Shown here in pieces: positions 11,257 through 24,600 of a stretch of 64,000 nucleotides of DNA (its first letter is position 1; the number at the start of each line of letters is the position of its first letter). The notes beneath the pieces are model-generated. The model saw only the letters and a list, made by a program, of their open reading frames with translations, was not told the DNA's origin and searched no databases. The stretch comes from Cyanophora paradoxa (lineage: Eukaryota > Glaucocystophyceae > Cyanophorales > Cyanophoraceae): the NCBI GenBank assembly GCA_004431415.1, contig QPMI01000632.1, positions 1-64,000 on the forward strand. The letters are read 5' to 3'. The position numbers and the translations under genes were made by a program.

Positions 11257-14200
11257 CTCCTGCTTCAGCTCGGGCTGCGCCTTCTGCTTCGCAGGCTGCG
11301 CGCTGCGCTTCGGCGGCGGGGGCGCCTCGTCCTCCGCCTTGACGGGCGGCTGCGGCGGGGCCTGCGGCTTGTGCGGGGGCTCGCGGACGTCCTCGAGGGG
11401 GTACAGCTTGTTGTCGCTGGACGAGAGGTTCTCGCCCCGCTCGGCGATGCGGCGCTTGTTCGCCTCGCGCTTCGCCTCGAGGGGGACCTCGAAGGGCCGG
11501 CAGCGCGCCGCCAGCACGGGGCCCTCCTCGTGCTCCTCATCCCCGATCACCACAGGCGCCGCAGCCTTCGCGGCCGCCTTCGCCGCCGGCTTGGCCGCCG
11601 GCTTCGCCGGCTCCGCCGGCTCCGCCGCTGCTGCTGGCTCCGCCGGGGCTGAAGGCGGCGGCGGCGGCGGCGGCGGCGGCGCGGCCTCCTCGTCGTCGCT
11701 GGTGTCGCGGATGCGGCCGGCGCGCCGGAGGCCGCGGCGCCTCCGCCTGATCCCGCCGGAGCCCCCGGGCCGCTCTGCCCGTCCTCGCTCTCGTCGTCGG
11801 CGTCGCTGGCGGCCGGCGGCGGCGCCGGCGGCGGGACGACGGGCGGGGCGGGCGGCGGCGGCGGCGCCGGAGGCTCCATGGGGGCGTGCTGGACCGGTTG
11901 TTCGAGGAGGAGCCGAGGAGGGTCCCCGGGGGCGAGGTCTCCTCGGGGGCGGCGGCCGGCTTGCCGCGGGCGGGGCTCACGACGGGCCGAAAGGAACTGC
12001 CTGCCGCCTCCTCCTCCCCGTCCGACGAGACGATGCGGCGGGGCTTCTTGCGCCTGGCGGGGGCGGGCGGGGAGGCCGGGGGCGGCGGGGCGGCGAGCGG
12101 GGGCGGGGGCGGGGCGGCGAGGTCGGCGTGGGCGTCGAGGAGGCTGTTGGCGCGGGAGAGGGCCGCAAGCAGCGCCGCCTTCTTGCTCTTCTTCTTCGAG
12201 CCGCCCACGCTCGACGGCACCGCCGAGGCGTCCGAGCCGGCCACCGAGGGCGGGCGCGGGGGCGGCCCCCCCGCCTCGCTCCCGCTCGCGCTCTCCCCGC
12301 CGCTCGCCCGCACCTTCACTTTGAGCTTCGGCTGCCCCGCCTCCTCCGGCTCGTGCTTCACGGCCGGCGGCGGCGTCGACGGGGCCCCCTTGCCCTTCCG
12401 CTTCTTCCCGGCGGCGGCCGGCTCGCCCTCCCCCTTGGCGGGCTTGATTGGGGGGAAGGCGGGGCCCTTGATCGGGGAGGCGGCCTGGAGTTGGACCGGG
12501 GACAGGGGCCGCAGCGGCGAGAGCTTCCGGGGCCGCTTGAAGCCGAACTGCGCGCGGGGCGTGAGCGGGGCTGCGGCGCGGGCCGGGGCGCGCGCGCACG
12601 TCGATGAGCTCCTGGATCTCGGATTCGTCGAAGAGCGACTCGGGCTCGTTGTTGGCGGGGGGCCGCGCCGGTTGCGCGCGGGCGACGATCACGGCGGGAG
12701 CCCGGGGGCCGGCGGCGGCCGCCGCGGCAGGGCGGGAGGGGGATGGGCCGGCGGGGGAGGCCCCGGGGAGGGTGGAGCCCTCCAGAAAGTCGGACAGCGC
12801 GTCCTTCTGGGGCTGAGCGGGGGGCACGTCGGCCGGGCGCGGCAAGAGATGGAAAAGGGGGCAGCGCATGAAGGCCGCGGCACCTTGGCGGCGGGCTTGC
12901 CGGCCTGGGGCCCCTTCTTGTCGGGCCCCGGGCGCTTGCTCTTGTCGGGGACGTTGAGCTTGGCGAGCTTGTCGATGCGCTTGGGCGCCTCGGCCTCCGG
13001 GACGGCCTTCTTCTCCTTCTCCTTCTCCTTCTCCTTCGGGGGGGCCGGGGAGGGGGACGGCCGCGCCCCGGGGGCCCCCACGCTCGCGGCGGATGCTGCG
13101 GAAGGAGAGCCGGTCTCTGCCCGCGGGCTCGAGTGCCGCTCGGGCTCCCTCGGCACGGGCTGCGGCGACGGCGCGTGGGCGGCCGCGCGCGTCGGAGGGA
13201 CGGATCGGGCGGGGGCAGCCTCGCACCTTCAGGAACGTTCCGTAGGCGCTCTTCGAGGGCCCGAGGCCGACCCACTGGCGCACGAACTCGATGTTGAAGC
13301 CCATCCTGCTCTTGGCGCTCTCGACGCGCATGTCCAGCATCTGCTCGTTGTCTGCCGCGCGCCAATCAGCGGCTGGCGGCGGGCACGCTCGCCCCGACCT
13401 CGGACCCGGCGCACCGATGCTGCTGCTGCTCGAGCCGAAGGGTGGGGACTCCAGCGTCGCACCACGCGCGGAGTTCGGAGGGTCGAGTGGCGTAGCGGAC
13501 GGAGAGTCGGACGACGGCGCCCACTCCGATCGGCAGATGTAGGAGGTCTCGGCGTTGGCGCCCGTGCTGCCGTTGCTGCTTACGCCCTCCAGAACCTTGA
13601 GGAGCGCAAGCGCGTCTGGCCGGCCAGGCTGATCTCTCGGCGGTTCCTGTATGAACGCGTCAGCAAGAGACGAGAAACACCGAAAGAAGACCGTGCGCAC
13701 CTCCCTGCGCTCAAACGGATCAAATTCGTCGTAGACGACCACTTGGCGCTCCTGGGGTCGCTCTACGGGACGGCTGTCACGGCTACCGTATCCATGCGCC
13801 TCAAAGTGGTCGTTGTGCCTGTGCGCAGACTCGCGGATCGCTCTTGGTTCGGGGATTTGACGAGAGGGCTCCTGCGCTCAGCGGGCGGGCGGGAGGCGAG
13901 AAACCACGCGTTAGTCGGCTGGAACGAAGATGTATTACTCGACTATGCGCAGGGCAGAGACGCCGGGGCCGCACCGGCCGCTTGCTAAAGAGTGGTAAAT
14001 GAGAGTCCGGTGAGTACTCGTCTGGTTGCGCTTCAGCTGAAACAGGGCGAGGTTCGCGATGACGTTCGTCTATGTCCCACATAACCTGATCGCTCCTCTC
14101 CGAGGCTGAACGCCGTATCGGAGAGGCGCGCAGGTCCGACCGACCCCGGTCGTCCGCGGGCGCGGTCTTGTGTAGGTCGTTCGTCGATGAGTACGCATGT

Positions 14201-14289
14201 GGAGGGTCTCGAGAATACTCTGCCGTGTCGGAGATCTCGCCCGCATCAATCTCACCCTCCTCTGCGCTGTCCTCCTCCGCGCGCGACAT
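8414..14289 (-). CDS. Long disordered protein with AF4/FMR2-type C-terminal homology domain
   Basis: In animals the AF4/FMR2 C-terminal domain belongs to the scaffold of the super elongation complex, which recruits P-TEFb to RNA polymerase II. The last exons (about 9560-8414) show the helical pattern of that domain: ARESAQALNKEAVGLKRTADKF; after an intron LDAVDMYLQSGLKFLEYAYW; ATTADLFDTP; ARRIAALCYKAQALAYMRAF; FGLVLKAQDAWRRAE; LDALLRDYATAHPLDAIKQA; and IRDVLPRVL at the stop. Upstream is mostly disordered: an acidic start (MSRAEEDSAEEGEIDAGEIS at 14289), Pro/Ala-rich blocks, Lys-rich KEKEKEKEKK, a Glu-Pro repeat and an RS-rich block near 10150-10500. One ordered-looking piece lies near 13250-13370 (SRMGFNIEFVRQWVGLG). 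That the 14289 and 8414 ends belong to one gene is inferred from strand, composition and spacing. Nuclear role likely; family call moderate. Confidence 0.55.
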
Positions 14290-15652
14290 CCCTGCTGATT
14301 TGCTGCGCGGGGCTCTCCAACGTGCTAAAACGACGTAGAACGTTAGTTACAGCTGAGTGCCACGCTCCACACGCACGCACATGCAAGTCTCTCAACCTCC
14401 TTGTCGATTTGAGTTGTGATCCCCTTCAAGAGTCAGCTGCGGGCGCGCGACGTCAGCGTAAATCGGCGACTTCAGCCGATCCAGCACCGAGGGATCAAAC
14501 GTGCGCGGGGGGAAGGGGGCCTATGATCTCTAAGGAGTGAACAAAGCTCGGCAAATCGTGTCACGGGGGCACCTGCGAAGCCGGTCGAGCGCTTCAAACG
14601 GGTGCTGATTCTCCACGGGAGCGATGCCCGGCCGCTCGCCGGCGCGCCGCAGCCCTCGAATCCAACGCGGTCGGGCAGTCAAGAGTGAGGAGGGGGAACA
14701 AACGGCCGTCGCACATCTACCCCCCCTGCGCGGCGAAGCATCAAATTCGAACTACCGTGAAGCTTTCAATCTGCGCAAGCAGCGCGGCAGTTGACGCCGA
14801 CAGAGGCACCGGCGTGCGCCGCGACATACTGCACGATCGTCGCACGTAACGCGGTTCACGGAGGCATGCGCATGCGCAAGCTCGCTGTACCATCGATATC
14901 GCGGAGTCGACGTCCGCGGCCGGATATCACAGCGAGAAAGAGCTCGGGGGGCATGCGCAAGCTCGCGCGATCGATAGCGCTGCATGCGCACGTGTACATC
15001 GACATCCGCGGCCGGATCCACGCGTACGCCGATGGCCTAGCGCGCAGCCACCGTGGCATGCGCACCCTCAAGGCTTCTCTCGCGAGCCGGACCACTGCCA
15101 GGCTGGGCCTGGCCACGTGCACAAGATTATAATTAAATATTAATATTGATATCGATATTCTTAAGTGAGGTGCGTGTACGTAATTATAAACGACCCAAGC
15201 CATACCACATGTACATTGTATGCTAGCGCTCTCATTGCTACTCTGACGTCGACAGCAATCTCTGAGGTTCCATCGGTATCTCGTAAATCTCTACCTGAGC
15301 TATCGATCCAGCTATATCGATATCCGGGTGGCGGATGTCTAAATCTTCGATCTGTACCTTGAAAGGAATGTCGTCTATCTGAAATGACACACACGTTTCA
15401 CTCATGACCAAAATTACCAGATCTGCCTGCAACTGAGAAGTGCCTCGGAGTCCGAGATAAACTTGCGCTCGAAAGTAGCGTAGCTGTCTGTGCGAAACGT
15501 GAAATGTTGGAGCAATTATAAAATGAAAAAGAAGAGAATTCAAAAGTCTTAGACAGTTCCCTACAACACCATCCGTTAACAAAGAACATTATTCTTAAAC
15601 TTTAGTAAAGCCGAGTATTAAGTGTCAATCAAATGCTCGCGTGGATAAACCA
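14290..15652. other. Intergenic region upstream of AF4-like gene, downstream of kinase copy A
   Basis: No supported gene. The left part is GC-rich and the right part (15120-15650) clearly AT-rich. It contains an imperfect tandem duplication at 14863-15016 and many ATCGAT, CGCGGCCGG and GCATGCGC words. The AF4-like promoter probably lies near 14290-14450. Confidence 0.45.
14863..15016. repeat. Imperfect tandem duplication, two units of about 65 bp
   Basis: Unit 1 (about 14863-14925) and unit 2 (about 14949-15016) both run GCATGCGCAAGCTCGC, then an ATCGATA word, then a GTAC or GTCGAC word, then TCCGCGGCCGGAT. A third partial GCATGCGCA lies at about 15055. Function unknown. Confidence 0.6.
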
Positions 15653-18600
15653 TCACCGGGCGGGAGCCTCGGGCTCGGGGGGCGGGGGCGGGGCCCGGCG
15701 GCTGTGGCGGGCGACGGCCTCCATGAGGACCTGCCGCCGGATCTGCCCGCCCCGCCGCCCCCCGCACCGTCAGCCGGCCCCGCCCCGCCCCGCCCGCCCC
15801 GCGCCCGGGCACGGGCGCACGGGCTTGCAGAGGAAGGCGTCGCCGCCGAGGCGCAGCGCCTCCTCCTGGTCCTCCGGCATCGCGTTCGCCGAGAGGTACC
15901 TGCCGGCCCCTCGGCCCCGGCCGGCCGGGCGGGCGGGGCGGGGCCGTACACGATGGGGACGCGCCCGGCGACCGCCCCGGAGGCCTCCAGCGCGCGGATC
16001 TGCGAGCAGGCGCGCCGCCCGTCGCACACCGGCTGCGGCCCCCGCGTTACCCCGCGGAACGGAGCGGAGACCGAGCGAAACGCGGCGGACCATCTCCACG
16101 TCTGCGCGCGGGGGGCGGCGCTCAGGGACGGCGAGCGGCGGGGCGGGCCCAAGGGGCGCGGCGGGCGCACCGAGGAGGATGAGGTCGACGCGCGCCGGGT
16201 CGGCCCTGTACGCCTCTGCGCCGCCCGCCTCGGGCTCGGCGGGGGCGGGCCGGGGTCGGGGCCGGGGGCGGCGGACCGATGCACTGGAGGCCGTCCTCGC
16301 GGTGGCGACCTCGCAGCCGCCGAGCTCGAGCATCTTCTTGGCGAGCACCAGGTTCGTCCGCACGTCGTCCACCAGCAGCACCCGCACCCGCCCGCAGGAG
16401 CCCCGCCGCCGCCCGTGCCGGCGGAAGCAGCCGCGGCGGCCTCCGAGGGCTCGGCGCCGCCGCGGTGCTGGGCGGCAGAGCGGCCGGCGCTGAGGCCGGC
16501 GGCCCCGCGCCCGCGCCCGCGGGCGAGCCCGGCGGGCCGCCCTCCTCCGCGTCGTTCAGGCTGCGGGAGCATCAGCAGCGGAGCGGAGGGGCGAGCGGGG
16601 GCGCGGGGCGGACATGCGGAGGAGGGCGCGGGCGAGCTGCGAGGGGAGGACGGGGCTCCGATGCACTCGGCGGCGACGCGCGCGGCGGCCGCCTCCTCCG
16701 ACTGCGCGCGGCGTCGGGGGCGCGGGGCGGGCGGGGCGGGGGCGGGGGCGGGCCTTGGCGGAGAGGAGCGCGAGGGCGCGCCGCCGCGGGAGCGGCCCCG
16801 CGGCGAGCGCCGCCACGTCGCCGATCGCCACCGCCGCGCCGCCGACGTCGTTGGGCCGGCCCGCCGCGCCGGCCCCGCGCCGCGCCGTCCCGCCCACTGC
16901 CGCGCGCGTCGCATCGCGAGGGCGGACGCGAGGGGCGGCGGGGCGGGACCTGGGAGACGTAGAACTCGAGCAAGTCGGCGACGCCGGCGCTCGCCGCGAG
17001 GACGGCGCACACGGCGCCCCGCAGCCGCGGCCACTCCGGCTGCTCGCCCTGCGCGCGGCGGCGCGTGAGGCCGCCGCCGCAGAGGCGCGCGCGCCGCCGG
17101 GCACCTCCTGCAGCTGCAGGACGGCGGTGGCCCAGAAGCGGGAGCCGCGCCCGGGCTCCGACTCGACGCCGACCGCACCGCCCAGGCTCTCCGCCAGCCG
17201 CTTCGCGATCGCCTGCCGCCGCGTGAGGCGCGCCGGGCGGGGCCCGCGGGAGAGGCGCACGAGGCCGAGGCCGGTACCCCCGTACATCCGCGTGACGTCA
17301 TCGGCCGCAAGCTGCGCCGGCGGCGCTCGGGCGGGGGCGGCGGGGCGGGAGGGCCGGCGCGGGCCCCGGACCTGGCCGTAGGGGCGGAAGAGGAGGTGCT
17401 GGTGCTCTGCGGGGCGGGGCGGACTCAGCGGCGGCCGCGAGGGCCGCTCGGCGAGCATCGAGCGGGGCACCCTTCGCGATGCCGATGCTGCAGGCGGCGG
17501 GGTTAGGGCGCCGGGCAAAGGGCGGCCTTCGAAGGGCGCGCACCCGGTGTCGGTGACGGTGAAGCGGAGGGTGGCGGAGGCGCCGGGCCCGCGGGCCGCG
17601 AGGTCGACCCGCAGCTCCACCCGCCCGCCCCGCTCGCTGAACTTGATCGCGTTCGACGCGTAGCTGGCGAGCGGGCGGGGTCAGCCGGCCGGCGGAGGGC
17701 GGGGCGGGCTCGGGTAGAGGGCACTTCATGACGATGCGGCGGAGGCGGACGCTCTCGCCGACGACGAGGCGCGGCACGGCCGGCGGCACGAGGAGCAGCA
17801 GCTCGACGCCCTTGTTCCGCGCCCCGCCCGCCAGCAGCGCCGCCGTCTCTGCCGGCGGCGTCGGCGGGGCGGGGGACGGGCGGGGGCGGGGCGGGGGCGG
17901 GCCCTCCATGTGCTCGACGAGGTCGAAGGGGGCCGGCCGCGGCTCCGCCCCGCCGCCCTCCTCCAGCCGCGAGTACTCCAGGATCTGACCCCCGCCCCGC
18001 CCCGCGGCGTCAGGCAAGGAAGCGTGCCGGCCGCCGCCTCGTCCGGGAGGGAAGCGACGCACGTCGTTCATGAGGGAGACGAGCAGCTCGGTCGCGGCCC
18101 CGATGTGCTGCACGTACTCGCGCTGCTCAGGGGAGAGGGGCGTGTCGCGGATGAGCTCGTGCGAGGCCGCGATCCCGTTCAGCGGCGTCCGCAGGTCTGC
18201 GCGCCCCCGCTACCCCGTGAGCGGGGGCCGCCGCGATCGCGCGGGGCCCGCGCGAGGGAGCCGGACCGTGCTGCGGGGCGCAGACCCGATCAGGCCGGAG
18301 AGCGCATCGATGGAACGAGAGCGGGGCGCGGGCGGGCGCGGCGGACCGTGACCATGGCGAACCAGCGCCTGCGGACAGCCTGCAGCTGCTTCTCGGCGCG
18401 CACCCTCGCAGACACGTCGCGCTGCGGCGCCCCTCGCGATCGGACCGGGCGCCCCGCGCGGGCTGGCGGGCGGGCGGGCTGCGGCGGGGCGCACGATGAA
18501 TGCGGAGTAGCTCTTTCCCTCCGAACTCGCCTCTGCGAGGTCCTCTTCTTGCTCCCCCGCCGCCTCCTCCAGCGACGTGAAGCAGACCTCCACTTCGATC

Positions 18601-21600
18601 TTGCCGCTGGGGCACAGGGCGACACCGTTCCACACCTGAAGCCGGTTAAAGGCGGCGGCGAATATGACGGAGCGCCGCGCGCGCGCACCCGACCCAGGAA
18701 GAAACCGCGATCGTCCGTCGATATCGAGCCGCGCCTGCCCTTTGGGCTGCAGATGGCCTCCAGAGAGCTCGCAGGGCGCTTCGGAGGGGCCCTCAGCTCC
18801 TCCAGCGCAGTAACTTGCGGCCCCTCGATCTCCAGCAGCTCCGACAGCGCCTGCGCCCCGCTCGAGCCGAGCTCCGCGCGCTGGCCGAAGGAGAAGGGCG
18901 GGGGCGGCACCTTGCCGACGAGGGCGGAGCGGGGGGCGCGCCAGAGGCGCTCGCTGGCGGGGTTGGCGGCGACGACGCGCGCCGCCCCGTCAAGCGTCAC
19001 GATCGCGTCGTGCGCGCTCGCTGCGCCCCGCGGCCGCTCGGACGCGGCGCTGGGCGGGCGGGCGGGACGCGGGCGGGACGCGGCGCCCCGCACCGAGGAC
19101 GGCGGCGATCTCCGCGAAGCTCTTCCGGAGCCGCTCGTAGAGCCGCGCGTTGACGATCTGAGGCGAGCGACCCGCGCGGGAGCGTCGGAAAGGGGCCGCG
19201 CGCTCGAGAGCCGGCGCGCAGGGCGGGGCCGGCGCACGGAGACGGCCATCTGGGAGGAGAGGATGCGGAGCGTGTCGACGGCGGCGGCCGGGAAGGCGCC
19301 CCGCAGCAGCCGGTTCTCCAGGTACACCGCCCCTGCCCCGCCGTCAGCTGCAGCCCGGCGCGAGACGGGGCGGGGCGGGCGGGCGGGGCGGGGCGCGCCG
19401 ATGGCGCGGGCCTTGTGGGAGATCGGCAGCGCGAGGAGGCTGCGGACGCCCGCGCGCTGCACGTACCCGTCCCCCGCCACCGCCGCCGCCAGCGGCCCCT
19501 CGCCCTCCTGCGGGCCCTCAGCGCGGCGGCGGGCGGGGCGGGGCGGGTGGGGCGGACCGTCCTGGAGCAGTCCTGGACGATGGCGACCTGCTCGGTGGCG
19601 AGGGCCCACTCGACGGCGCGGACGCAGAGCTGCTCGCCGCACTCCGCGAGCGGCGCGCCGCGCAGGACCTCCGTGTGGATCGACGTCGTTCCGAACGCGG
19701 CCGAGGGACGGCGGCTCGTCGGCGTGTGGACCACCTCCCCGCTCGCCTCGACCTGCGCGCTTCAGCGTCGCCCGCGGCGCGCGCGGCGCGTCGGGCGCGG
19801 CTCGCACGTAGTATTGGGGCGGGCCCTGGGGCGGCGTCGGCGCGGCGCCCCCGTCCTCGTCCACGTCGTGCTCCAGGACCTGCGCGAGGACCGGAGTGAG
19901 CGGGGCGGGGGCGGGGATCTGGACGTTCCGCCTGCGAGGCCCCGCGCACCAGGAAGCCGCGCTCGCCGCCGGAGATCTCGAGGATGACGACCATGAGGCG
20001 CTCGAGCAGGCGCCCGAGCTCGATCTCCCGCGAGATGAACTGGCTCGCCGACGCAAGCGTCTCCCTGCCGGGCGGGACGGCATCGGCACCTCGCCACGCG
20101 CAGCTGCGCGCCGCGGGTTCGCAGCTCGCACCAGTTCAGTGCATCGCTCTCGGATGAATCTCGGATGCCGTCCGAAATCGATACCGAGCTCTTGGGGGCG
20201 GCGCGCGGCGGCGGCGAGTTTGGCCGCGAGCAGGGGCGCTGGAGAAGGCCCCTTGTTAAAATTGAGAGACTGGGAGACCGAGGGAAGTTTCGTACCGCAG
20301 GGGGCGATCGCGAGGCCTCGAATGAGGCGCTAGCAGCCGCGGCGATGGAGGAGTCCGCCCTGTCCGGCGCCACTAGAACCGCGTCGAAGCCGCCCGGCCC
20401 GACGGACCAGAAGCTGCCGCGGCGGGAGCCCGGCTTCCGCTTTTGGCTCTCGTTCGCGGTCACAGCGGGCTCCAGTACATCGCACTCCAGATCCGTGCTC
20501 TCCACGACGATCTCGGGTAGCGGCGGCGCCGCGGCGGCGACCCCCGCCTCGGAGACGAGGGCGCGGAGGGCGGCGGCGCGGGGGGCGGCGCCCCAGGCCT
20601 CGAGGGCGGCGGCGGCGACCCGGAGCGGCCCCGACGCCATGCGGCGCAGGCCGAGGTCCACCGCGAGCGACGCAAGCCGCTCGCCGGCGACGGCGCTGCG
20701 GGCGCGGGACGCGGGCGGGGTCAGGGGCGGCGGGGGCGGGGCGGGGCGGGGCGGGGGCGCGCGAGAAGAGGTGGAGGCGCTGCTCCTCGCCGGCGTCGCA
20801 TGCCGCCTCGTACAGCGCCATCGCCTCCGCCGCCGCCCCGCCCGCCCGCCCGCGCCGCCTCCGCCCGCATCACAAGGTGCCTGCCCGCCCCGCTCGCCCT
20901 CGCGGCCGGATGGGGCGGGCGGGCGGGGCGGCGGGGACCGGGGCGGTAGGCGAGGGGGAGGCGTCGGCGAAGGGCGCCATGCCGTCGCAGCAGCGGCGGA
21001 GGCGCTCCGCGAGGCCGGCGCGCTCAGCCGCTGAGAGCGGCGCCGCATCGAAGGACGGCTCCGCCCGCCCCGGCGAGAGCCGCTGCCGGAGGCGGCAGCG
21101 TGAGCGCCGCGGCGCGGGCCGAGCGCGCGGCGCGGGGCGGACCACTCCGATGGCGAGGGCGGTGGCGAAGAGGTAGTCCTGGTACGTCGTGTACCCAACC
21201 CTGAGGAGGACGACGTTCGGGTTTGCCGCGTCGAGCTCCTCGACAAATCGCCACGCCTGCGCGACGCGCGTACGCGTTGCCGGGGGGAACACGTCCGCTG
21301 CTGGGGCAACGCCCTCGGATGCGCACCGTGCCGAAATCGCCGAGGAGGACGCACAGCATGATGGAGAAGTTCGTGTACAGGGCTTTGGCCCTGAACGCTC
21401 GGTCACGAGCGACTTCACAAGGCGACGACGCCCGGCTGGTTCCGCACCAGCAGGGCAGGCCGGCGAAAATCTCGCGGAGGCGGCCCGCGTCGAGCGCCAG
21501 CCGGCCGCACGGATTCCCCTCCGCCGGCGCCAAGACAAGCTCCAGGGGCGGCGCCCTCGGGCCGCCCGCCGAGGCCCCGTCCTCGCCCTGCGACGGAATC

Positions 21601-24600
21601 GAGCTCGCCCCGGCCGGCGCGTCTCTCGCGGCGAGCCGGGCCGCGCACCTGCAGGAGCGCCGAGACGAAGGCGAGCAGGTTCGAGACGACGGCGTAGATC
21701 TCGTGCTTCCCCTCCACGAAGCGGTTCACGGACACGGCTGTGGGATCCAAGCTAAGCCGCGGGCCGCGGCGGACAAATGTGGAAATTGGAACGGGGCGCG
21801 CATCGCTCGTGGACGGAGTAGAGGGGCTCGCAGGACCAGAAGGCGGCGCCGCCCATGCAGGTGCCGGCGATGCAGGCCGAGACGACGTCCCCGGTGGAGA
21901 GGGCGAGCCTGTACGCGCTGTCCCCGATCTGCGCGCCGCCGACCTCAACCGAAGCCCGGCGAGAGCTATGTATGCGGATGAGGCTGCGCCCACCTCCAGC
22001 GATGTGGAGAACGGCTCGGCCAGGACCGAGGCGAGGGAGCACCAGAGGAGGGTCTGCGGGTGCGCCGGTCGCGATCAGCCGCGGGGCGCCGAGGGCCCGG
22101 GCCTATAGGAGTTTATCCCCTTACCTTGGCATCCACACTCGCATAATCATCTTCTGCCGAACGGGAGGCGAGCGCCAGGGCGACCTGCAGGGGCTTCAGC
22201 GCGCGAATGCGGCGGGGCACGAGGGTGCGGCTACCTTTGCGCAGGTCGCCGCGTGCCGAAGAGTCGCGTCGGTGGCAACGCACGCCTGCGCCAGGATCCC
22301 CGCCAGCAGCGCCGTCTCCGGGGCCCGCCCGTGCCGAAGGCTCAGCAGCAGGCACCTGGCGCGGACAGATCACAACAGCGGCCATATATATGAAAGCTCT
22401 CCGGCCGCGCGCGGCCGCACGCACCGCGCGGGGATGAGGCAGAAGAGAACGGGAAGCTGGCTCAAACGGACGGAGAGGGCCGTGTCGGCGCCGACCTGCA
22501 TCAGATCCAGAATGTCTGCACAAAAGCTCAGCGCCAATCACCACCCAAGTCGATCACGTCGGCCGCACCGCTGTCGCGGCACTCCGGCAGGGCGGAGAAG
22601 GCCGCGACCACCTTCTCTCCCCTCTTGTCCAGCTCCGCCGCGGTGCCAGAGAGCGCGCTCGCTATCTCGCTCATCTCCGCCTCGACGTCGTCGAACGTCG
22701 CCTCTGCCCGGCCGTCAGCGATCGCGAGCCTCCCCGCGCGCAGCGAGGGCCGCGGGGCCACCGAAGGAGAAGGAGATGCCCCACAGGGAGCGCAGGCAGT
22801 CCAGCCCGGCCTCCGCGCTCTCCCGGAAGCGTCCCGCCGTGCTCAGGAACGCGATGCGCAGGCGGTACGCTGCCGCCGGCGTCACGGGCGGAGGGCTGCG
22901 GACGGGGGGCGCGCGGCGGGGCGGCACCGCTCAGGCGCTCGGCGCGGGTCTCGGCAAGCTGCCACATCGACGCGATCTCCGCCTCGGCGGCCGCGTAGGC
23001 GCCCGAGAGGTACTTGCACTCGGCCAGCGCGAGCTGCGGGCGGGGGGACGCTCAGCGGGCTTCGGCGGGCTTCGGCGGGGCGGGGCGAGGGCGCGCCGAG
23101 AGGGAGAAGCGGAGGGGGCGCAGCTCGCCGTCGCGGCCGGAGAGGGCGAGGGCGCGCAGGCCGCAGGCGGCGTACTCGGCGCCGCGGGCGTACCCCGCGC
23201 AGCGCCGCGCCCGGCGGGCGGCGAGCAGGTCCAGCTCCGCGATCCCGGCGAGGGCGGCCGCGTCGGCCCCCGCCGGCGGCTCCTCCAGGCACGCGTTCAG
23301 CAGGTTCGCCACCTGCGCCCCGCTCGGCGCCGGCGCCGGCGCCGGCGGCCGGGGCGGGGCGGCGGCCCGGGGCGGACCTCGTAGAGGTTGGCAGCCTCGG
23401 CGGGCTCCCGCATGGCCCCGCGGAGGAGCGTCCCCGCGCGGAAGCAGAGGTCGCTCCGCTCGCGCGCCCCCACCATGTCGTGCGCCGCCTGCGCCCCCCC
23501 GCGTCAGCGGCGGCCCGGCGGGCGTCCCGAGGGGCGGCGGGGGCGCCTGCTGGATCTTGTCGTGCTGGAAGGAAAAGACGGCGTCGCCGGCGCCCTGGAC
23601 GAGGAGGCCCGCCGCGAGCGCCGGCTGCACCGCCCGCTGGCTCTCCTGCGCCCCCGCCCTCAGACGCGGAGAGAGCCGCTGCGGAGGGGCGGGCGGGCCT
23701 CCTCGGAGGCGCCGGTGATGGTCGCGAGCATCGCTGCGTCGAAGGCCGCCCCGCAGCAGCTCGCCACCTGCCGGCCCCGCTCAGCGGCGCGGCGCCGGCG
23801 GGGGCGGGGGCGGGGGGCGGGCCTTGAGGAGGGCCTGGGTGGCGGGGGGCAGGGCGAGGATGGAGAGGGCCGCCATCTCCGCCACGTCGTCCCCTCGTGC
23901 ACCGCGTCCACCTGCCCCGCCCCGCCCTCGGCCCCCGCCGCCGCCGCCGGCCGGGGCGGCGCGGCGGGGCGCACCTCGGCCTGGCTCCAGGTCCAGCGCC
24001 CCGAGGGGTAGTCGAAGTGCAGCGCGCGGCGCTCGACCAGCGCGCGCAGCAGCTGGATCTGCGGCCCCGCCGTCGGTCGCGGGCGCGGCGCAGCGGGGCG
24101 AAGGGGCGAGGCGGGCGGACGGTGTGGAAGGGGTTGCCGTGGGCCTTGCGCACGAGCGACGCGGCCAGCGCCTCCGACCGCTCGTCCTCCGGGGTTTTCA
24201 GCTGCCGCCCGCGCGTAAGAAGCGGCGCGGCGGGCGGGGCGGGGCGGGGCGGGGGGCGCGCCGTGGCGGCGAGGATGGCCTGGCAGTCGCCGCGGCGCAG
24301 GGGCGCCAGCGCCAGCTCGTGCACCGGCACGACCTCGCGGGGGGTGAGGCGGGCGGCGCCGCGCGCTCTGCGGGGGCGGCACCTTGGCGGCCCGGCGCAC
24401 GAACTGGGCGACGGCGTGCTCGTCGGAGACCTCGCAGCTCCTGCGCCGGCGCTCGCCGCCCGGTTGCGGGCTCCGGGGCGGGGCGGGGCGGGGCGGACCG
24501 GTAGGTGGCGCAGAGGGCGACGGGGAGGTCCGACGCGAGCACAAAGTCCGCGAGGGAGAGCGTCTCGGGGTCCGCCCACTGCGGCCGCCTCAGCGGCCGG

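Noticed and set aside
8571-13988. Very long plus-strand open frames (for example 8571-10061, 10328-12607, 11886-13988)
   Set aside because: They are antisense shadows of the AF4-like gene in extremely GC-rich, repetitive DNA; they show only Arg/Pro/Ala/Gly runs and no family motifs.
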